Below, piece by piece: positions 8,781-18,197 of a stretch of DNA of 64,000 nucleotides (its first letter is position 1; the number at the start of each line of letters is the position of its first letter). Location of the stretch: NCBI RefSeq assembly GCF_023100905.1, contig NZ_CP064687.1, positions 62,001-126,000 of the forward strand, given 5' to 3'. The translations under genes were made by a program, and so were the position numbers. Under the pieces are notes generated by a model. It did not search any database. It was not told the DNA's origin and saw nothing but the letters and a program-made list of their open reading frames with translations. Source of the DNA: Bradyrhizobium sp. 4. Lineage in GTDB: Bacteria; Pseudomonadota; Alphaproteobacteria; Rhizobiales; Xanthobacteraceae.

Positions 8781-10013
8781 TCACGCCCGCTGCTTGTCTC
8801 GGCGGCGAGAATTGATCTGCGCCATCAGGATCGGGCCAAGCGAAAACTCGCCGACCTCGGCTTTTCGCGTCAGACCGCGCAGATAGCCGCCGGCGGAATT
8901 GATCGCCGTCCCGCGCTGCAGGATACACGCGACGACGATGGCCGCGGGCACCTCGCCCATAACCTTTTGAGCCTCCTCCCAGGCGCTCGGACTGATCCCC
9001 AGCATCGATCGCACAACGGCCGCGGTAGCGAGGAAATCGCGCCAGTTCGAAACCCCACCCTTCGCATAATCGACGATGTCGGGACACGCACTCAGGACCA
9101 TTCCCAACGGATAAGCCCCCTCCCCGACTCGCGACGGTTGAGGTTTGGGCTCAGCTCCCGCCGCCCTGCCTTCTCGGAAGACAGGTTCAAGATCAATTGG
9201 GGTATCTGGATTTGAAGTCTGTATGTGGCGCTCAGAGTGGGACTCATTGGCGCCCGGATTCTTGGATTTGATGTGTTCTTCCAGAAGATTGAGCACGTCA
9301 TCGGCAAGCTGAGACAACTCGTCGGCGATCGGCTCGAGCTCCTGGCGCGTAGCCGTGCGCGGAATCTGATCGACGATCGCGCGGAAGGCAGCGTGCACAA
9401 CCTGCCAATCGGCAGGCCCCTGCCCTCCCCTTCGCGTCGGAACGGCTTCTTCGATGCCAGTTGCAATCATCTTCGCGATGTCGCGCCGGCACAGGGTGAT
9501 GCGCTCTCGTACGAGCTTGAGTGCGCGGGCCTCGGCTTCGATATCGGCCGCCAGGCTCTCGAACTCCTCCGAGCGCACGACCAGCGGCGACAGATCGAAG
9601 CCGAACGCGAGCTCGATGTCGCCGGCATTGTCCTTCCGCGCATACCGCTTGCCATTGGGACTGTCGCGCCGAACGATCAGGCCCGCGTCGACCAGCACAG
9701 AGAGGTGACGTCGCAGCGTTGACGCTGGCATGCCGTGCGCCCGCCGACTGAGTTGATGATTGGACGGGAAGACAATCAGATCGCCTGCCCCCGTCAGTGC
9801 GGTCTCGGGATGGAACGTTAAGAGCGCGTTCAAGACCGAGAGCGAGCGCTCCGACACTCCAAGGCGCGGCCGTGCCGTGCAGATGGCGTGGAAGATCTTC
9901 CACTTATGGACGATCTTTTCGGGCGGACGTTCGGTTGCGACCATCTGGCTTGCCACATGGGCAAGCGTCAGCGATCGCCGCCCAAAGGGCGTCGTTGGGG
10001 AGTGTGACTGCAT
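8781..10013 (-). CDS. repC: RepC replication initiator of a repABC replicon
   Basis: Plasmid replication initiator, 410 residues, required for replication of repABC replicons; the origin normally lies within repC itself. Family signatures are GRRSLTLAHVASQ, RLGVSERSLSVLNALLTFHPE, LIVFPSNHQLSRRAHGMPASTLRRHLSVLVDAGLIVRRDSPNGKRYARK (winged helix) and AFGFDLSPL, and near the C-terminus GISPSAWEEAQKVMGEVPAAIVVACILQRG and GGYLRGLTRKAE. Length is normal and no break is seen. It is the last gene of repA-repB-repC on the minus strand, separated from repB by a 263-base leader carrying the antisense RNA locus. Confidence 0.95.
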   Translation of the reverse strand: MQSHSPTTPFGRRSLTLAHVASQMVATERPPEKIVHKWKIFHAICTARPRLGVSERSLSVLNALLTFHPETALTGAGDLIVFPSNHQLSRRAHGMPASTLRRHLSVLVDAGLIVRRDSPNGKRYARKDNAGDIELAFGFDLSPLVVRSEEFESLAADIEAEARALKLVRERITLCRRDIAKMIATGIEEAVPTRRGGQGPADWQVVHAAFRAIVDQIPRTATRQELEPIADELSQLADDVLNLLEEHIKSKNPGANESHSERHIQTSNPDTPIDLEPVFREGRAAGAEPKPQPSRVGEGAYPLGMVLSACPDIVDYAKGGVSNWRDFLATAAVVRSMLGISPSAWEEAQKVMGEVPAAIVVACILQRGTAINSAGGYLRGLTRKAEVGEFSLGPILMAQINSRRRDKQRA

Positions 10014-10075
10014 GTCTTTGCCTCATGCGGGCAAAGAAAATCCGCTCACCAAAACGGTGCCGTCGCTAAAGACGC

Positions 10076-10104
10076 TTGACTGCGATTCGTGAAAGTGATT
10101 CTCT
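10076..10104 (+). promoter_or_regulatory. putative promoter of the antisense counter-transcribed RNA
   Basis: TTGACT at 10076-10081 is followed 17 bases later by a weak TTCTCT -10 position. It points against repC, and its start would place the RNA end at the strong terminator at 10131. Placement relies on the repABC pattern as well as on the sequence. Confidence 0.4.
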
Positions 10105-10109
10105 GTCAG

Positions 10110-10170
10110 TCGCCAAACGTGACGAGAGAAGGCTTTCGGACGGAGACGTTCCGGGGGCCTTTTTTCTTTT
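10110..10170 (+). ncRNA. antisense ctRNA (inc-alpha) of the repABC operon
   Basis: repABC operons carry a small RNA of about 50-60 nucleotides antisense to the repB-repC leader; it limits RepC synthesis and sets incompatibility. Here the repB-repC gap contains, on the opposite strand, a TTGACT box followed by a strong intrinsic terminator with a long T-tract, giving an RNA of about 50-60 bases. The exact 5' end is inferred. Confidence 0.65.
10131..10170 (+). terminator. rho-independent terminator of the ctRNA
   Basis: GGCTTTCGGA and TCCGGGGGCC pair over ten positions (three of them G-U) around a nine-base loop. TTTTTTCTTTT follows directly. It is the clearest intrinsic terminator in the replicon and is oriented opposite to repC. 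Confidence 0.8.
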
Positions 10171-10276
10171 CCGCTATGCTCCTACGGTGAGAGGACGGAA
10201 ACGCGGGTACGCATCGCGCCGCCCGACCGTGTGAGGTCCAGGCAGCGCCATATCCAAAGCGGCAAGACGCCCGATG

Positions 10277-11293
10277 TCACTCATCGGTGCCTCCATCGAG
10301 AAATGCCCGGTAGAGTTCCGGCAGCCGCGAAATAACAAAGTCTCCAAACGCAGGCGCGGCCTTTTCATCTACAGCTAGCGTGATGCGATCTGCGCGACGT
10401 TCAATCTTCACGATCTTTTTGCCTCCGTCGTCCGCCCAGGTTGTCGGCCGTGCAACTTTGGGCTTGCGGGGCGCCAGCGCGGCCATAGTTATCGCGAACC
10501 GTTCATCGGAAGTAGCGCGCACAAACCGATCGCTGGCAACGCTGTCGGCCAATACCTTTTGGTCGTGGCGGCCTACAAGCCGCTCCGCCAACTCCATCCA
10601 GCGCCGGCGGCCGGTTTTTGGCGCTGGTCCGATTGCATCGAGTAGGCTCCGGGGAAGGGCCCGCGCGACCGTGATGAGGCGGGAGAGCTCCGTCTTGTCG
10701 ACGCTGAGCGCCGCCATGATGATCTCGCGCTTGAATCCACGATCCTCGAGCGCGGCGGCGTAAGTTGCCCGCTCAATAAAGGACAGATCCTCCCGCTCAC
10801 CATTCTCCTTGCCTTGTGCCACCACCAGGTCTTCGTCGCTAAGGTCGCGGACCACGGCCCGCGCAGGGCGGCCAAGTTCGGCGAGCGCACGAACGCGACG
10901 ATGGCCATAGGCAATCTGAAACCGGCCCGGGCTGGACGGATGCGGGCGAAGGAGGATGGGAACCAACTGCCCATTGGCGCGGATCGATTCAACGAGGGCA
11001 GAGTGCTTCTCGTCCACGCTCGTCATACGATCGGGAACGATCGAGGCGTCGATCAAATCTGGGGCGATCTCGACGACGGTTTGACCGGTGGTGAGTTGCT
11101 CGGTCAAGGCCTTGGCGGCATCGCGCTCCGCGGACAGCATCTCGAGTGAACGGCTCATGGCGCCGACCGCTCCGCGCGACCCAAGTGTTGGCTGGGTTGG
11201 TCTGCGATTGTCGCTGGGCTCACCTGACGGTTGTTCGTTGACCGCGGTCAACTTGTCATCAATGAGGTCCGCAAGCAGGTTTTTTCGACCCAT
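10277..11293 (-). CDS. repB: RepB, ParB-type partition protein of repABC
   Basis: Centromere-binding protein of the segregation system, 338 residues. It starts MGRKNLLADLIDDKL, typical of RepB, followed by the ParB nuclease-like domain (FQIAYGHRRVRALAELGRPARAVVRDLSD and QGKENGEREDLSFIERA), then a helix-turn-helix with KREIIMAALSVDKTELSRLITVARALP. The ATG shares one base with the repA stop (TAATG), with GGGGGAGGG upstream, so translation is coupled. One parS palindrome lies inside this gene near its 5' end. Works with RepA ATPase on parS DNA. Confidence 0.95.
   Translation of the reverse strand: MGRKNLLADLIDDKLTAVNEQPSGEPSDNRRPTQPTLGSRGAVGAMSRSLEMLSAERDAAKALTEQLTTGQTVVEIAPDLIDASIVPDRMTSVDEKHSALVESIRANGQLVPILLRPHPSSPGRFQIAYGHRRVRALAELGRPARAVVRDLSDEDLVVAQGKENGEREDLSFIERATYAAALEDRGFKREIIMAALSVDKTELSRLITVARALPRSLLDAIGPAPKTGRRRWMELAERLVGRHDQKVLADSVASDRFVRATSDERFAITMAALAPRKPKVARPTTWADDGGKKIVKIERRADRITLAVDEKAAPAFGDFVISRLPELYRAFLDGGTDE
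11237..11252. promoter_or_regulatory. parS site 1 (inside repB)
   Basis: Perfect 16-base palindrome GTTGACCGCGGTCAAC, matching the repABC parS consensus GTTNNCNGCNGNNAAC. Identical to two copies upstream of repA. It is the presumed RepB loading site. Confidence 0.9.
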
Positions 11294-12519
11294 TAGGCCC
11301 TCCCCCACGCAGCCTGGATGAGGCTTTGGATTTCACCATTGACGCTGTCCAGCGATTCCATGGCGCGGTCGTAGGTAGCCCGTGTGAACTGATCGCGGCT
11401 GACCTCATAGAGCGTTTGCTTCGTGATGCCCGCGTCCGAGATCGCCGTACTTTTCAGCATCATGTTCGTGACCATGCGGTCGCCAAACAGCGAGCGCATA
11501 AAGCCGACCATTTGGGCCTGCGGTCCATCGCCGGGCTCATAACGCGTGACGAGATAGCGCATCCAATCGTAATTCATGTTGCCGCCTGCTTTAGCCACGA
11601 CGGCAAGGAGGTCGGATGTCATGATTAGAAATTGGCACATCGACATGACATCGAGCATCTGCGGATGCACAGGGATCAGAATTGCCGTTGCTGCGCAGAG
11701 CGCAGAAAGCGTGAGAAATCCGAGTTGAGGCGGACAATCGATCACGACAATATCGTAGCGGTCCTGAACCGTGGCGAGGGCACGGGCAACGCGGGCGAAG
11801 AACAGCGGGTCACCCGACTGGCGCGCAGCGAGCGCTTTCGGGGTTTCATGTTCGAATTCCATCAGTTCGATGTTGCCGGGAACGATGTCGAGCCCCGAAA
11901 AGTAAGTCTGCCGAATGATCTCATTCAGTTCGCGACGCGCGTCGTCGTAGCGGATGGCGCCGTACAGAGTTCCGTTTTCCTCGACGTCAAACTCTGGCTG
12001 GTAGCCGTGCAGCGCGGAGAGCGAGGCCTGCGGATCCAGATCGATCGCAAGCACTCGATAGCCCTGCAAGGTGAGATGTTGGGCGAGATGCGCGGCCGTG
12101 GTGGTCTTCCCCGACCCTCCCTTGAAATTAACGACGCCAATGACTTGCAACTGTTCGCCCGCGACGCGATACGGTCGGTATCGGCGCGCACCCTTGCCGG
12201 ATTCATCGAGATAAGTACGAAGACTTTGAATATCGTCGAATGTGTACGACCTTCGACCCGATGGGCTGGTGTCCGGCTGAGGGCCCCTGCCCTCCAGCGA
12301 CAATTGGCGGAGGTAGCCGTCATTAATGCCGACGAGCTTAGCGACTTCGCCAGACGTAAAGCGGCGCAGATGCTTGCGTGCTTTCGGCGGGAACAGCTTC
12401 GTTCGGTGGGCGTGCAGCTTCGCCGACAGTTCCCGCGCGTCTGCCGCGATCGTGTCGTGGATCGCCTGCGGCGCGCCAGGCGTGATTGACGCCATCGCTT
12501 GTTGGTCGTTCAGGGCCAC
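11293..12519 (-). CDS. repA: RepA, ParA-type partition ATPase of repABC
   Basis: 408-residue ATPase that moves plasmid copies and represses the operon together with RepB. An N-terminal helix-turn-helix (FTSGEVAKLVGINDGYLRQLSLEGRGPQPDTSPSGRRSYT) precedes the deviant Walker A GVVNFKGGSGKTTTAAHLAQHL. Other motifs are LAIDLDPQASLSALHG and VVIDCPPQLGFLTLSALCAA (Walker B). The start is a GTG at 12519 preceded by GAGAAAG; an ATG eight codons further in is an alternative. First gene of repABC, with two parS copies in its upstream region. Confidence 0.95.
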   Translation of the reverse strand: MALNDQQAMASITPGAPQAIHDTIAADARELSAKLHAHRTKLFPPKARKHLRRFTSGEVAKLVGINDGYLRQLSLEGRGPQPDTSPSGRRSYTFDDIQSLRTYLDESGKGARRYRPYRVAGEQLQVIGVVNFKGGSGKTTTAAHLAQHLTLQGYRVLAIDLDPQASLSALHGYQPEFDVEENGTLYGAIRYDDARRELNEIIRQTYFSGLDIVPGNIELMEFEHETPKALAARQSGDPLFFARVARALATVQDRYDIVVIDCPPQLGFLTLSALCAATAILIPVHPQMLDVMSMCQFLIMTSDLLAVVAKAGGNMNYDWMRYLVTRYEPGDGPQAQMVGFMRSLFGDRMVTNMMLKSTAISDAGITKQTLYEVSRDQFTRATYDRAMESLDSVNGEIQSLIQAAWGRA

Positions 12520-12658
12520 GGCTTTCTCGCGTAGTTACGAATTTCGGGTACACGGCATGCGCAAAGCGTGGCTATTACGCCCGATTCTGGCCGGTCTCGC
12601 AACAGTTAAAGGGTAAACCAATCCTTAACGGTCCGAATCGGCCCACGGGTGGTCTAAA

Positions 12659-12674
12659 GTTGACCGCGGTCAAC
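12659..12674. promoter_or_regulatory. parS site 2 (upstream of repA)
   Basis: Exact copy of GTTGACCGCGGTCAAC, 140 bases upstream of the repA start. It could serve both for partition and for operon autorepression. Confidence 0.9.
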
Positions 12675-12725
12675 TCTCGGCACGTAGCCTGCGCGGCTGC
12701 TGCGAAGGCGCCGCTCTAAACAGAA

Positions 12726-12741
12726 GTTGACCGCGGTCAAC
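12726..12741. promoter_or_regulatory. parS site 3 (upstream of repA)
   Basis: Third exact copy of GTTGACCGCGGTCAAC, 67 bases beyond site 2. Three identical copies across 1.5 kb indicate an intact centromere. Confidence 0.9.
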
Positions 12742-14786
12742 TTTCTCCGACGCAGTTCCCACAATCGACTCGCGCTCGAACTCTATCACCGCCCCATTCG
12801 GATCAAAATTCAGCGTTGAGCCCTGGCGCGCTCCGCTCAGCCGCAACCGCAACATCCGCTGCGCGGCGCCCGCGCCGAGACCGTGCAGACGCGAAGGATG
12901 GCAGGTCGGAAGGATGGCAGGTCGAGAGTCCCGCGACCCGTCACGAGCAAGTCGTCCAGCGGATCACCAGATGCGGGCGCTTGCGTTTGCACCGATTCGT
13001 CACGTGCCGGCTTGGAATGGCGAGCCGACTCGGCCAGCGCTGCAGCGAGGGAAAGTGCCCTCTTTCACCGCTAAAGCCGGCGCGCTCCCAGCCGCCGTTC
13101 CACCCTCGAAGCCGCATGATCATCGGCTGCGAACATGTCGCGCTCGCACAGCACGACCGCGACGTCAGCCCGCATAGCGTGACGATCAAGGGCTTTGGCG
13201 GACGGTCGGCTCCCAAGCGGCACAACACCCCGGAAGCAGTGGACCTCGCGCGGCAGGCGTTCGAGCTTAGGCACGGGGTTGAGGACCTGTTATCCCTCGC
13301 GGGTGTCCTATGCGGATCACCCGCCGTGCCATCCCGGGTTGCTGGGTCCCACGCTCCACGCGACTGGCGGGACTAAGAAAGCAGCAGGGATGGCGGCGCG
13401 ACGGGCAAGAGGTAGACCGGAGCCGGTCGGGCGATCAGTGTCGCCGAAACCGGTCTCGGCCAATCCAGTTCGGAAGGAACGGCATCTCTTCATCTTCGCG
13501 GAACGGGCCACAATGCGGATCAACGGCGGTGCAGCCCATTTCCCGCTCGCAGCCGAGGGCGAATGCAGATGTAGTCGGCGGAGGCTTCCTCAGCTCCGCC
13601 TCCTTGGCGCCTTCCAGCATCCAGGTCGCACCGCGCCGAGGGTTTACCCGAGCGGGTCTCGGATCGGTTGTCTTGAAACCACGCAAGCGCGGGCGAGGGC
13701 ATCGACGAGGTTGTGGTCGTCCGGGACGGATCGAGGTCAGCTAGGGCGGCAACAATGGAAACAAAGCGCGCCTCGTGTCCGGAGACGGAAAGGGCAGGGT
13801 AGGGGAGCGGAAAGGACGGAGGAATAGGGGAGGCGTTTATCAGCCGTTAACCATAAAGTTCCAGTCAGCACCATAAAGAGCCGCACGTCGACCTGAGGCC
13901 GCCCGTCACTGGAAGGCCAGCGACCTTGGCGGTCCTACTAACGCGGCCTGCTCCCGTATTCCCTGTATCGAAATCACCTAGGGATAGTTGCGTCTAGAGG
14001 AGCATGCCATAGCCGTGCATATCGAGAATTCACAGACCGAGGCGATGGCGCGGGAATTGACGGTGGTGGAAAAAGGTCCGCCTCACCCGAACAGTGCATC
14101 GGCACGCGCTCATGAGCTCGAGATCGAGCCGACATCGTTTTTCCTCGACCGCGGCGTCCAGTTCTGCCCGGATCTGCGCCATAGGGGGCAACTCCTCGGC
14201 GGACAGCCCACCAAACGATTTCGCGACGGCCCGTATGACGAGATTCATCGGCGCATCGCCCTTCATCGCGCTCATCAGCGACTGAGACGAGGCACGCGAG
14301 CTTTTGGCTCGCCTGCAGGAAATCGGAACGCGTCTGACGTCGCCGCAGGCCCTGGGGAGGGCGGTTGCCGTGGCAGCACAAATCTTTCGGTCAGCGCCAC
14401 CGCGGAGGCGCTCGAAGATTAGGTAGCCTGATCCTCATTGCCGCAGTGCCGGTGCAGCTTGAGACCGCACGGCTCGCTCGACGCCTTTCTCGCTTTGGGC
14501 AAGGGCGGTCCGGCGGGCGTCAATTTCCGGACCTGTTTTTACCTACGCTTCACCTTGCATTCCGCGCAGCCTGATTTTCGAGGGCGCCTGCTTTGCCGGG
14601 GAGGGGACAGTCACCGGAGCGGCTGGTCCGGAACAGGGCAGGGTTGGCACGAGTGGCGATTTGTGGTTGATCTGAAGCTTGGCGCTGGTGATTTGCAGCG
14701 CTGCGCGTGCTGATCGCACTGCGGCGGCACCCCATCGATAAGGCGTGCTTATCGATAGCAAGAGGAGAGCGGGAACAGGCCTCGCT
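12742..14786. other. two-kilobase stretch without a convincing gene
   Basis: GC-rich DNA with overlapping frames on both strands and no good ribosome binding site. A minus-strand segment at 14030-14275 reads MNLVIRAVAKSFGGLSAEELPPMAQIRAELDAAVEEK and may be the end of a decayed gene I cannot name. GGATGGCAGGTCG occurs twice in direct order near 12896-12925. Probably decayed plasmid DNA between the replicon and the next gene. Confidence 0.4.
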
Positions 14787-15965
14787 ATGACGGAACATAA
14801 AGGTGTGTTAGGTTCCGTTTCGCCATTTCCTCTTAAGGTTATCAAGGCCTTGTCTTCCGGCTACAAAATCGCCGATCCACTGCCTTGGGCTCAGCTCGCG
14901 GGGCCGCTTGCCGCGGCCGAGGATGCTGTCGCCCGCCTCGACGAGCGACTGGCCAAAAGCCCAATCCGTGACGGTGCGATCAGCCGAATGCACTTCGCCG
15001 AGGCTTGCGCCACTCTGTGGCTTGACGGCGAACTTGTCCACCTCGATGACCTCGTGCTCCACGACGCCGGCATGGACGTCCGCGCCCCCACCCACGAGCT
15101 GACCCGGGCTCACGCCGTGCTGCGTGCCCGTCGGCGCATTGCCGACGCGAAGCCCAATTGGGCGCTGTCGGTTTCCGGACTGGCTGACCTTCGGGGCCGG
15201 CGCGAGCGAGAGGAGGTCGAGGAACGTCTCGGGCTCAACGAGGACGCAGAGCGGGACGCGGTGGGTTTCGACGGACCGCTTGGCGTCATGAACACCGATC
15301 TCCATCTGGCCGCAGCCTTCGCCGCGGTCGACGCCGCCAACGCCAAGGCGGAGCGCAGACTCGCCGACGAGCTTCGGTCGTGGCCAGAGCGGGACTCGCT
15401 CGTCTACGATCCGGACTGGGACGAGGACGGCCGCCTCGACGACTGGCGCGCCGTCGTCGATGAGACCCGCAATTTGCCGCCGACTCTGGCGGCTGCAATC
15501 GCCGCGGATGCCTGGGACGCGATTGAACCGCTCGAGCACACGCCTTGGCTAGGGTGCCTGCTCGCAGCTAGCGTGTTGCGCGACCGCGGCAAGACACGCT
15601 GCTATCTGTTGTGCCTGCATGGAGGGCTGAAAAGCATCTCGCGTGAGCGTCGGCGGGCACGCGACGTCGCAGCGCGGCTGGTTGTGCAGCTCGAGGCGAT
15701 GACGGCCGCCGCCGAGGCCGGCCTAAAGGACCACGACCGCTGGCTGATGACCAGAAACCTCCTCGCCCGAAAACTCGCCGGCCGGCGCGCCACTTCGAAA
15801 CTGCCGGCGCTCCTCGACTACGTGCTGACCCGGCCGATCGTCTCGGCCGGCATGATCGCGGCGGAGCTTGGGATCACGGCCCGTGCGGCCCAAAACCTCG
15901 TCGCCGAACTCGACCTTCGCGAGACGACTGGCCGGGGACGCTATCGCGCGTGGGGCATCCTGTAG
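14787..15965 (+). CDS. RHE_PE00001-family protein (DUF1612 with C-terminal helix-turn-helix)
   Basis: About 392 residues from the ATG at 14787; a GTG at 14745 is also in frame. The N-terminal and middle parts match the DUF1612 pattern: AVARLDERLAKSPIRDGAISRMHFAEACATLWLDGELVHLDDLVLHDAGMDVR, then TRAHAVLRARRRI. The C-terminal third (LDYVLTRPIVSAGMIAAELGITARAAQNLVAELDLRETTGRGRYRAWGIL) is a winged helix-turn-helix. The family is common on rhizobial plasmids and symbiosis islands. Its function is unknown, and a DNA-binding role is inferred from the C-terminus. It lies about 2 kb beyond the parS cluster, which fits a plasmid-derived block. Confidence 0.8.
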   Translation: MTEHKGVLGSVSPFPLKVIKALSSGYKIADPLPWAQLAGPLAAAEDAVARLDERLAKSPIRDGAISRMHFAEACATLWLDGELVHLDDLVLHDAGMDVRAPTHELTRAHAVLRARRRIADAKPNWALSVSGLADLRGRREREEVEERLGLNEDAERDAVGFDGPLGVMNTDLHLAAAFAAVDAANAKAERRLADELRSWPERDSLVYDPDWDEDGRLDDWRAVVDETRNLPPTLAAAIAADAWDAIEPLEHTPWLGCLLAASVLRDRGKTRCYLLCLHGGLKSISRERRRARDVAARLVVQLEAMTAAAEAGLKDHDRWLMTRNLLARKLAGRRATSKLPALLDYVLTRPIVSAGMIAAELGITARAAQNLVAELDLRETTGRGRYRAWGIL

Positions 15966-17136
15966 AGCGCGAGCCGCAAGCAACGTGAATTCCGTGCAAA
16001 GAGCGTAATGGGCGAGCGTTCGTGCGCCGCAGAACATCAGTGAGGCAGCACGGAAAACGGGATCCCACAACGCGTCGATGGATCGCCGCTGCCGCAGGCT
16101 ATTGAAAGAGTTGACGCGGATCCACACGAGCTCGAGAAGCACTAGCGCGACATGCAGGACACCGAGTTTACGGTCGAGCAGGCAAGCTATAGATGCTTCG
16201 GACCCGCGGCGGCACATGCCGACTTCGTGGTGCTTCTTCGAGATCATGAAGGGCCTGCCGGTCACGATCGGGCTTCCGGGTACCCTTCATAAATTCCTGG
16301 CGAACACCGATGCGAGGTCGAGGGAGTGGCCGCACCACAATGGTGAGACAGTGGGAAACACAGCGAGTCCCCTTATGATACGGGCGTGCAGGGCTTCTGA
16401 CCACTCACGTTGACCGGATGTTTATCGTTACCATGAGCGGCGTTTACCAGTGCACGCGGTCACTGCGTGGAACCACCTGTGTTCGCTTGCGTGCGCTGCA
16501 CGCGCAACGCCGATTAACGCCCCAGCAACCTAAATTAGATACTCACGAGAAGACTCGAATCGCACGGATGTACTGCGGTTCGATTTTTCTAGCGTAAGCG
16601 TAGCGTGCGCGTAGCGTGCGCGTAGCGACTTGTGTATTTGCATACCCGTCCGAAGGGCGCGCGGTTCGCGTCCTTCGGCACTGGTCTCTGCATCTTCGCA
16701 TCAACGCCAGAGACCGGCAGTAGCACACCGCCTCTCCGCTGGCGCCTCAGCCGTTCGCGCGCCGCCGCTCGCAATCCCCAATCGGTCCCAGGCCCGAGAC
16801 GCTGCGCGCTCGCTGACGATTCAGCCGCTCGAACCGCTGAAGCAGGCGGAAGCACGCCAGAAACTCTGGAAGGCGATGCTGGTGACCAGATCTGGCTGCC
16901 CGAGGTCGGCAAGTCGACGCACTACCACGCCTAGTGGGTGCGTCCGTCCTGGCTGGCCGAGATGAAGAAGATGACACGAGCGCCGTCCACACCTTCTACC
17001 GGCCTTGCGCCTGGGGCGACGCCAGCGAGGAACCAAACTGGGGCATCCCGCGCAGACCGCCGCACTCTCCCCCCCGAACTCGCCGAGGAAGCGAAGAGCT
17101 CGGCCGAGATGGCGTGAGCGAACCGCGGTAACCTTT
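15966..17136. other. gene-poor gap before the nadABC 3' end
   Basis: No supported gene. A short direct repeat of AGCGTGCGCGT (about 2.5 copies) lies near 16600-16627. The remaining frames are short shadows with biased composition. Confidence 0.4.
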
Positions 17137-17168
17137 CTTACGTCTCCCCGCTTGCGGGGAGACGTAAG
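17137..17168. repeat. perfect 32-base palindrome (intergenic hairpin)
   Basis: Two 15-base arms (CTTACGTCTCCCCGC and its complement) around TT. It is followed to about 17300 by CCCCTCACCCC and GAACGGGGAGAGGGAG, words common in intergenic repeats of Bradyrhizobiaceae. It sits between the gene-poor gap and the end of nadC and could end nadC transcription or act as a REP-like element. Confidence 0.7.
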
Positions 17169-17307
17169 ATCGCTCTTGCGATGCGGGCGAGGGGGTACAG
17201 GTCTTTCGACAGCCGAATACGTGGAGAGATGCCCCTCACCCCAGTCCTCTCGGCGCGAGCAAATCTCGTTGCGGCCCCGTAGGAACGGGGAGAGGGAGTA
17301 GACCTCC

Positions 17308-18186
17308 TCAGGCCTCGATATCCAGCGCACAGTCGAAATTCGGCGCTGAATGCGTCAGTGCGCCGGCTGAGGCGTAGTCGACGCCGGTGGCCGCGATGGC
17401 TGCGATCGAATCCAGGGTGACACCGCCGGATGCCTCCAGTTTGAGGCGTCCCTCGTTGAGCCTGACGGCTTCGCGCAGCGTCGCAATGTCCATGTTGTCG
17501 AGCAGCACGGCGTCGGCAAGGCCGGTGTCGAGCACCTCGCGCAATTGCGTGAGCGTGTCGACCTCGATCTCGATCTTGACGAGATGGCCGGCATGGGCGC
17601 GGGCGCGCTCCAGCACGGGGCGGATGCCGCCGGCGACCGCGATGTGGTTGTCCTTGATCAGGATCGCGTCGTCGAGGCCGAAGCGGTGATTGAAGCCGCC
17701 GCCGCAGCGTACCGCGTATTTCTCCAAGGCGCGCAGTCCAGGGGTGGTTTTTCGCGTGCAGCAGACCCGCATCCTGGTGCCTTCGGTGCGCGCAACGTAG
17801 TCTGCGGTGAGTGTTGCAACGCCCGACAGGCGGCCGACGAAATTCAGCGCGGTCCGCTCCGCCGTAAGGATGGCACGTGCCGGCCCCGAGATCGTCAGCA
17901 CCTGCTGCCCGCGGGCGACGCGCGCGGCGTCGCGAACATGTGCGCGTATCTCGATGTCGGGCGAAAGCTTTTGCAAGGTGGCGAGCGCCAGCGGCAAGCC
18001 GGCGATCACGCCGGACTGCCGTGCGACCAGGATTGCTTGCGCCTTCGTTGCTTCGGGGATCGTCGCAAGCGAGGTGATGTCGCCGGCACGGCCGAGATCC
18101 TCATCGAGCGCGCGTAGCACGGCCTCGTCGAGCGCGAGCGGGGAGAGAAAGGCGTCGGGATAGAGCAGAGAGGTCGGGGTGATCAT
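17308..18186 (-). CDS. nadC: nicotinate-nucleotide pyrophosphorylase (quinolinate phosphoribosyltransferase)
   Basis: Converts quinolinate and PRPP to nicotinate mononucleotide, CO2 and pyrophosphate; last step of de novo NAD precursor synthesis, cytoplasmic. The 292 residues carry DEDLGRAGDITS, ERTALNFVGRLSGVATLT, CTRKTTPGLRALEKYAVRCGGGFNHRFGLDDAILIKDNH (PRPP/quinolinate binding), VKIEIEVDTL and LLDNM, and LEASGGV. The ATG at 18186 is 12 bases after the nadB stop, so it is the third gene of nadA-nadB-nadC. An in-frame upstream extension inside nadB is rejected. Confidence 0.96.
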   Translation of the reverse strand: MITPTSLLYPDAFLSPLALDEAVLRALDEDLGRAGDITSLATIPEATKAQAILVARQSGVIAGLPLALATLQKLSPDIEIRAHVRDAARVARGQQVLTISGPARAILTAERTALNFVGRLSGVATLTADYVARTEGTRMRVCCTRKTTPGLRALEKYAVRCGGGFNHRFGLDDAILIKDNHIAVAGGIRPVLERARAHAGHLVKIEIEVDTLTQLREVLDTGLADAVLLDNMDIATLREAVRLNEGRLKLEASGGVTLDSIAAIAATGVDYASAGALTHSAPNFDCALDIEA

Positions 18187-18197
18187 GGCAGACTCCG

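Noticed and set aside
12816..13827. Overlapping frames of 180-210 codons upstream of repA
   Set aside because: Low-complexity Arg/Pro/Ser-rich translations on both strands, no ribosome binding site, no recognisable motif.
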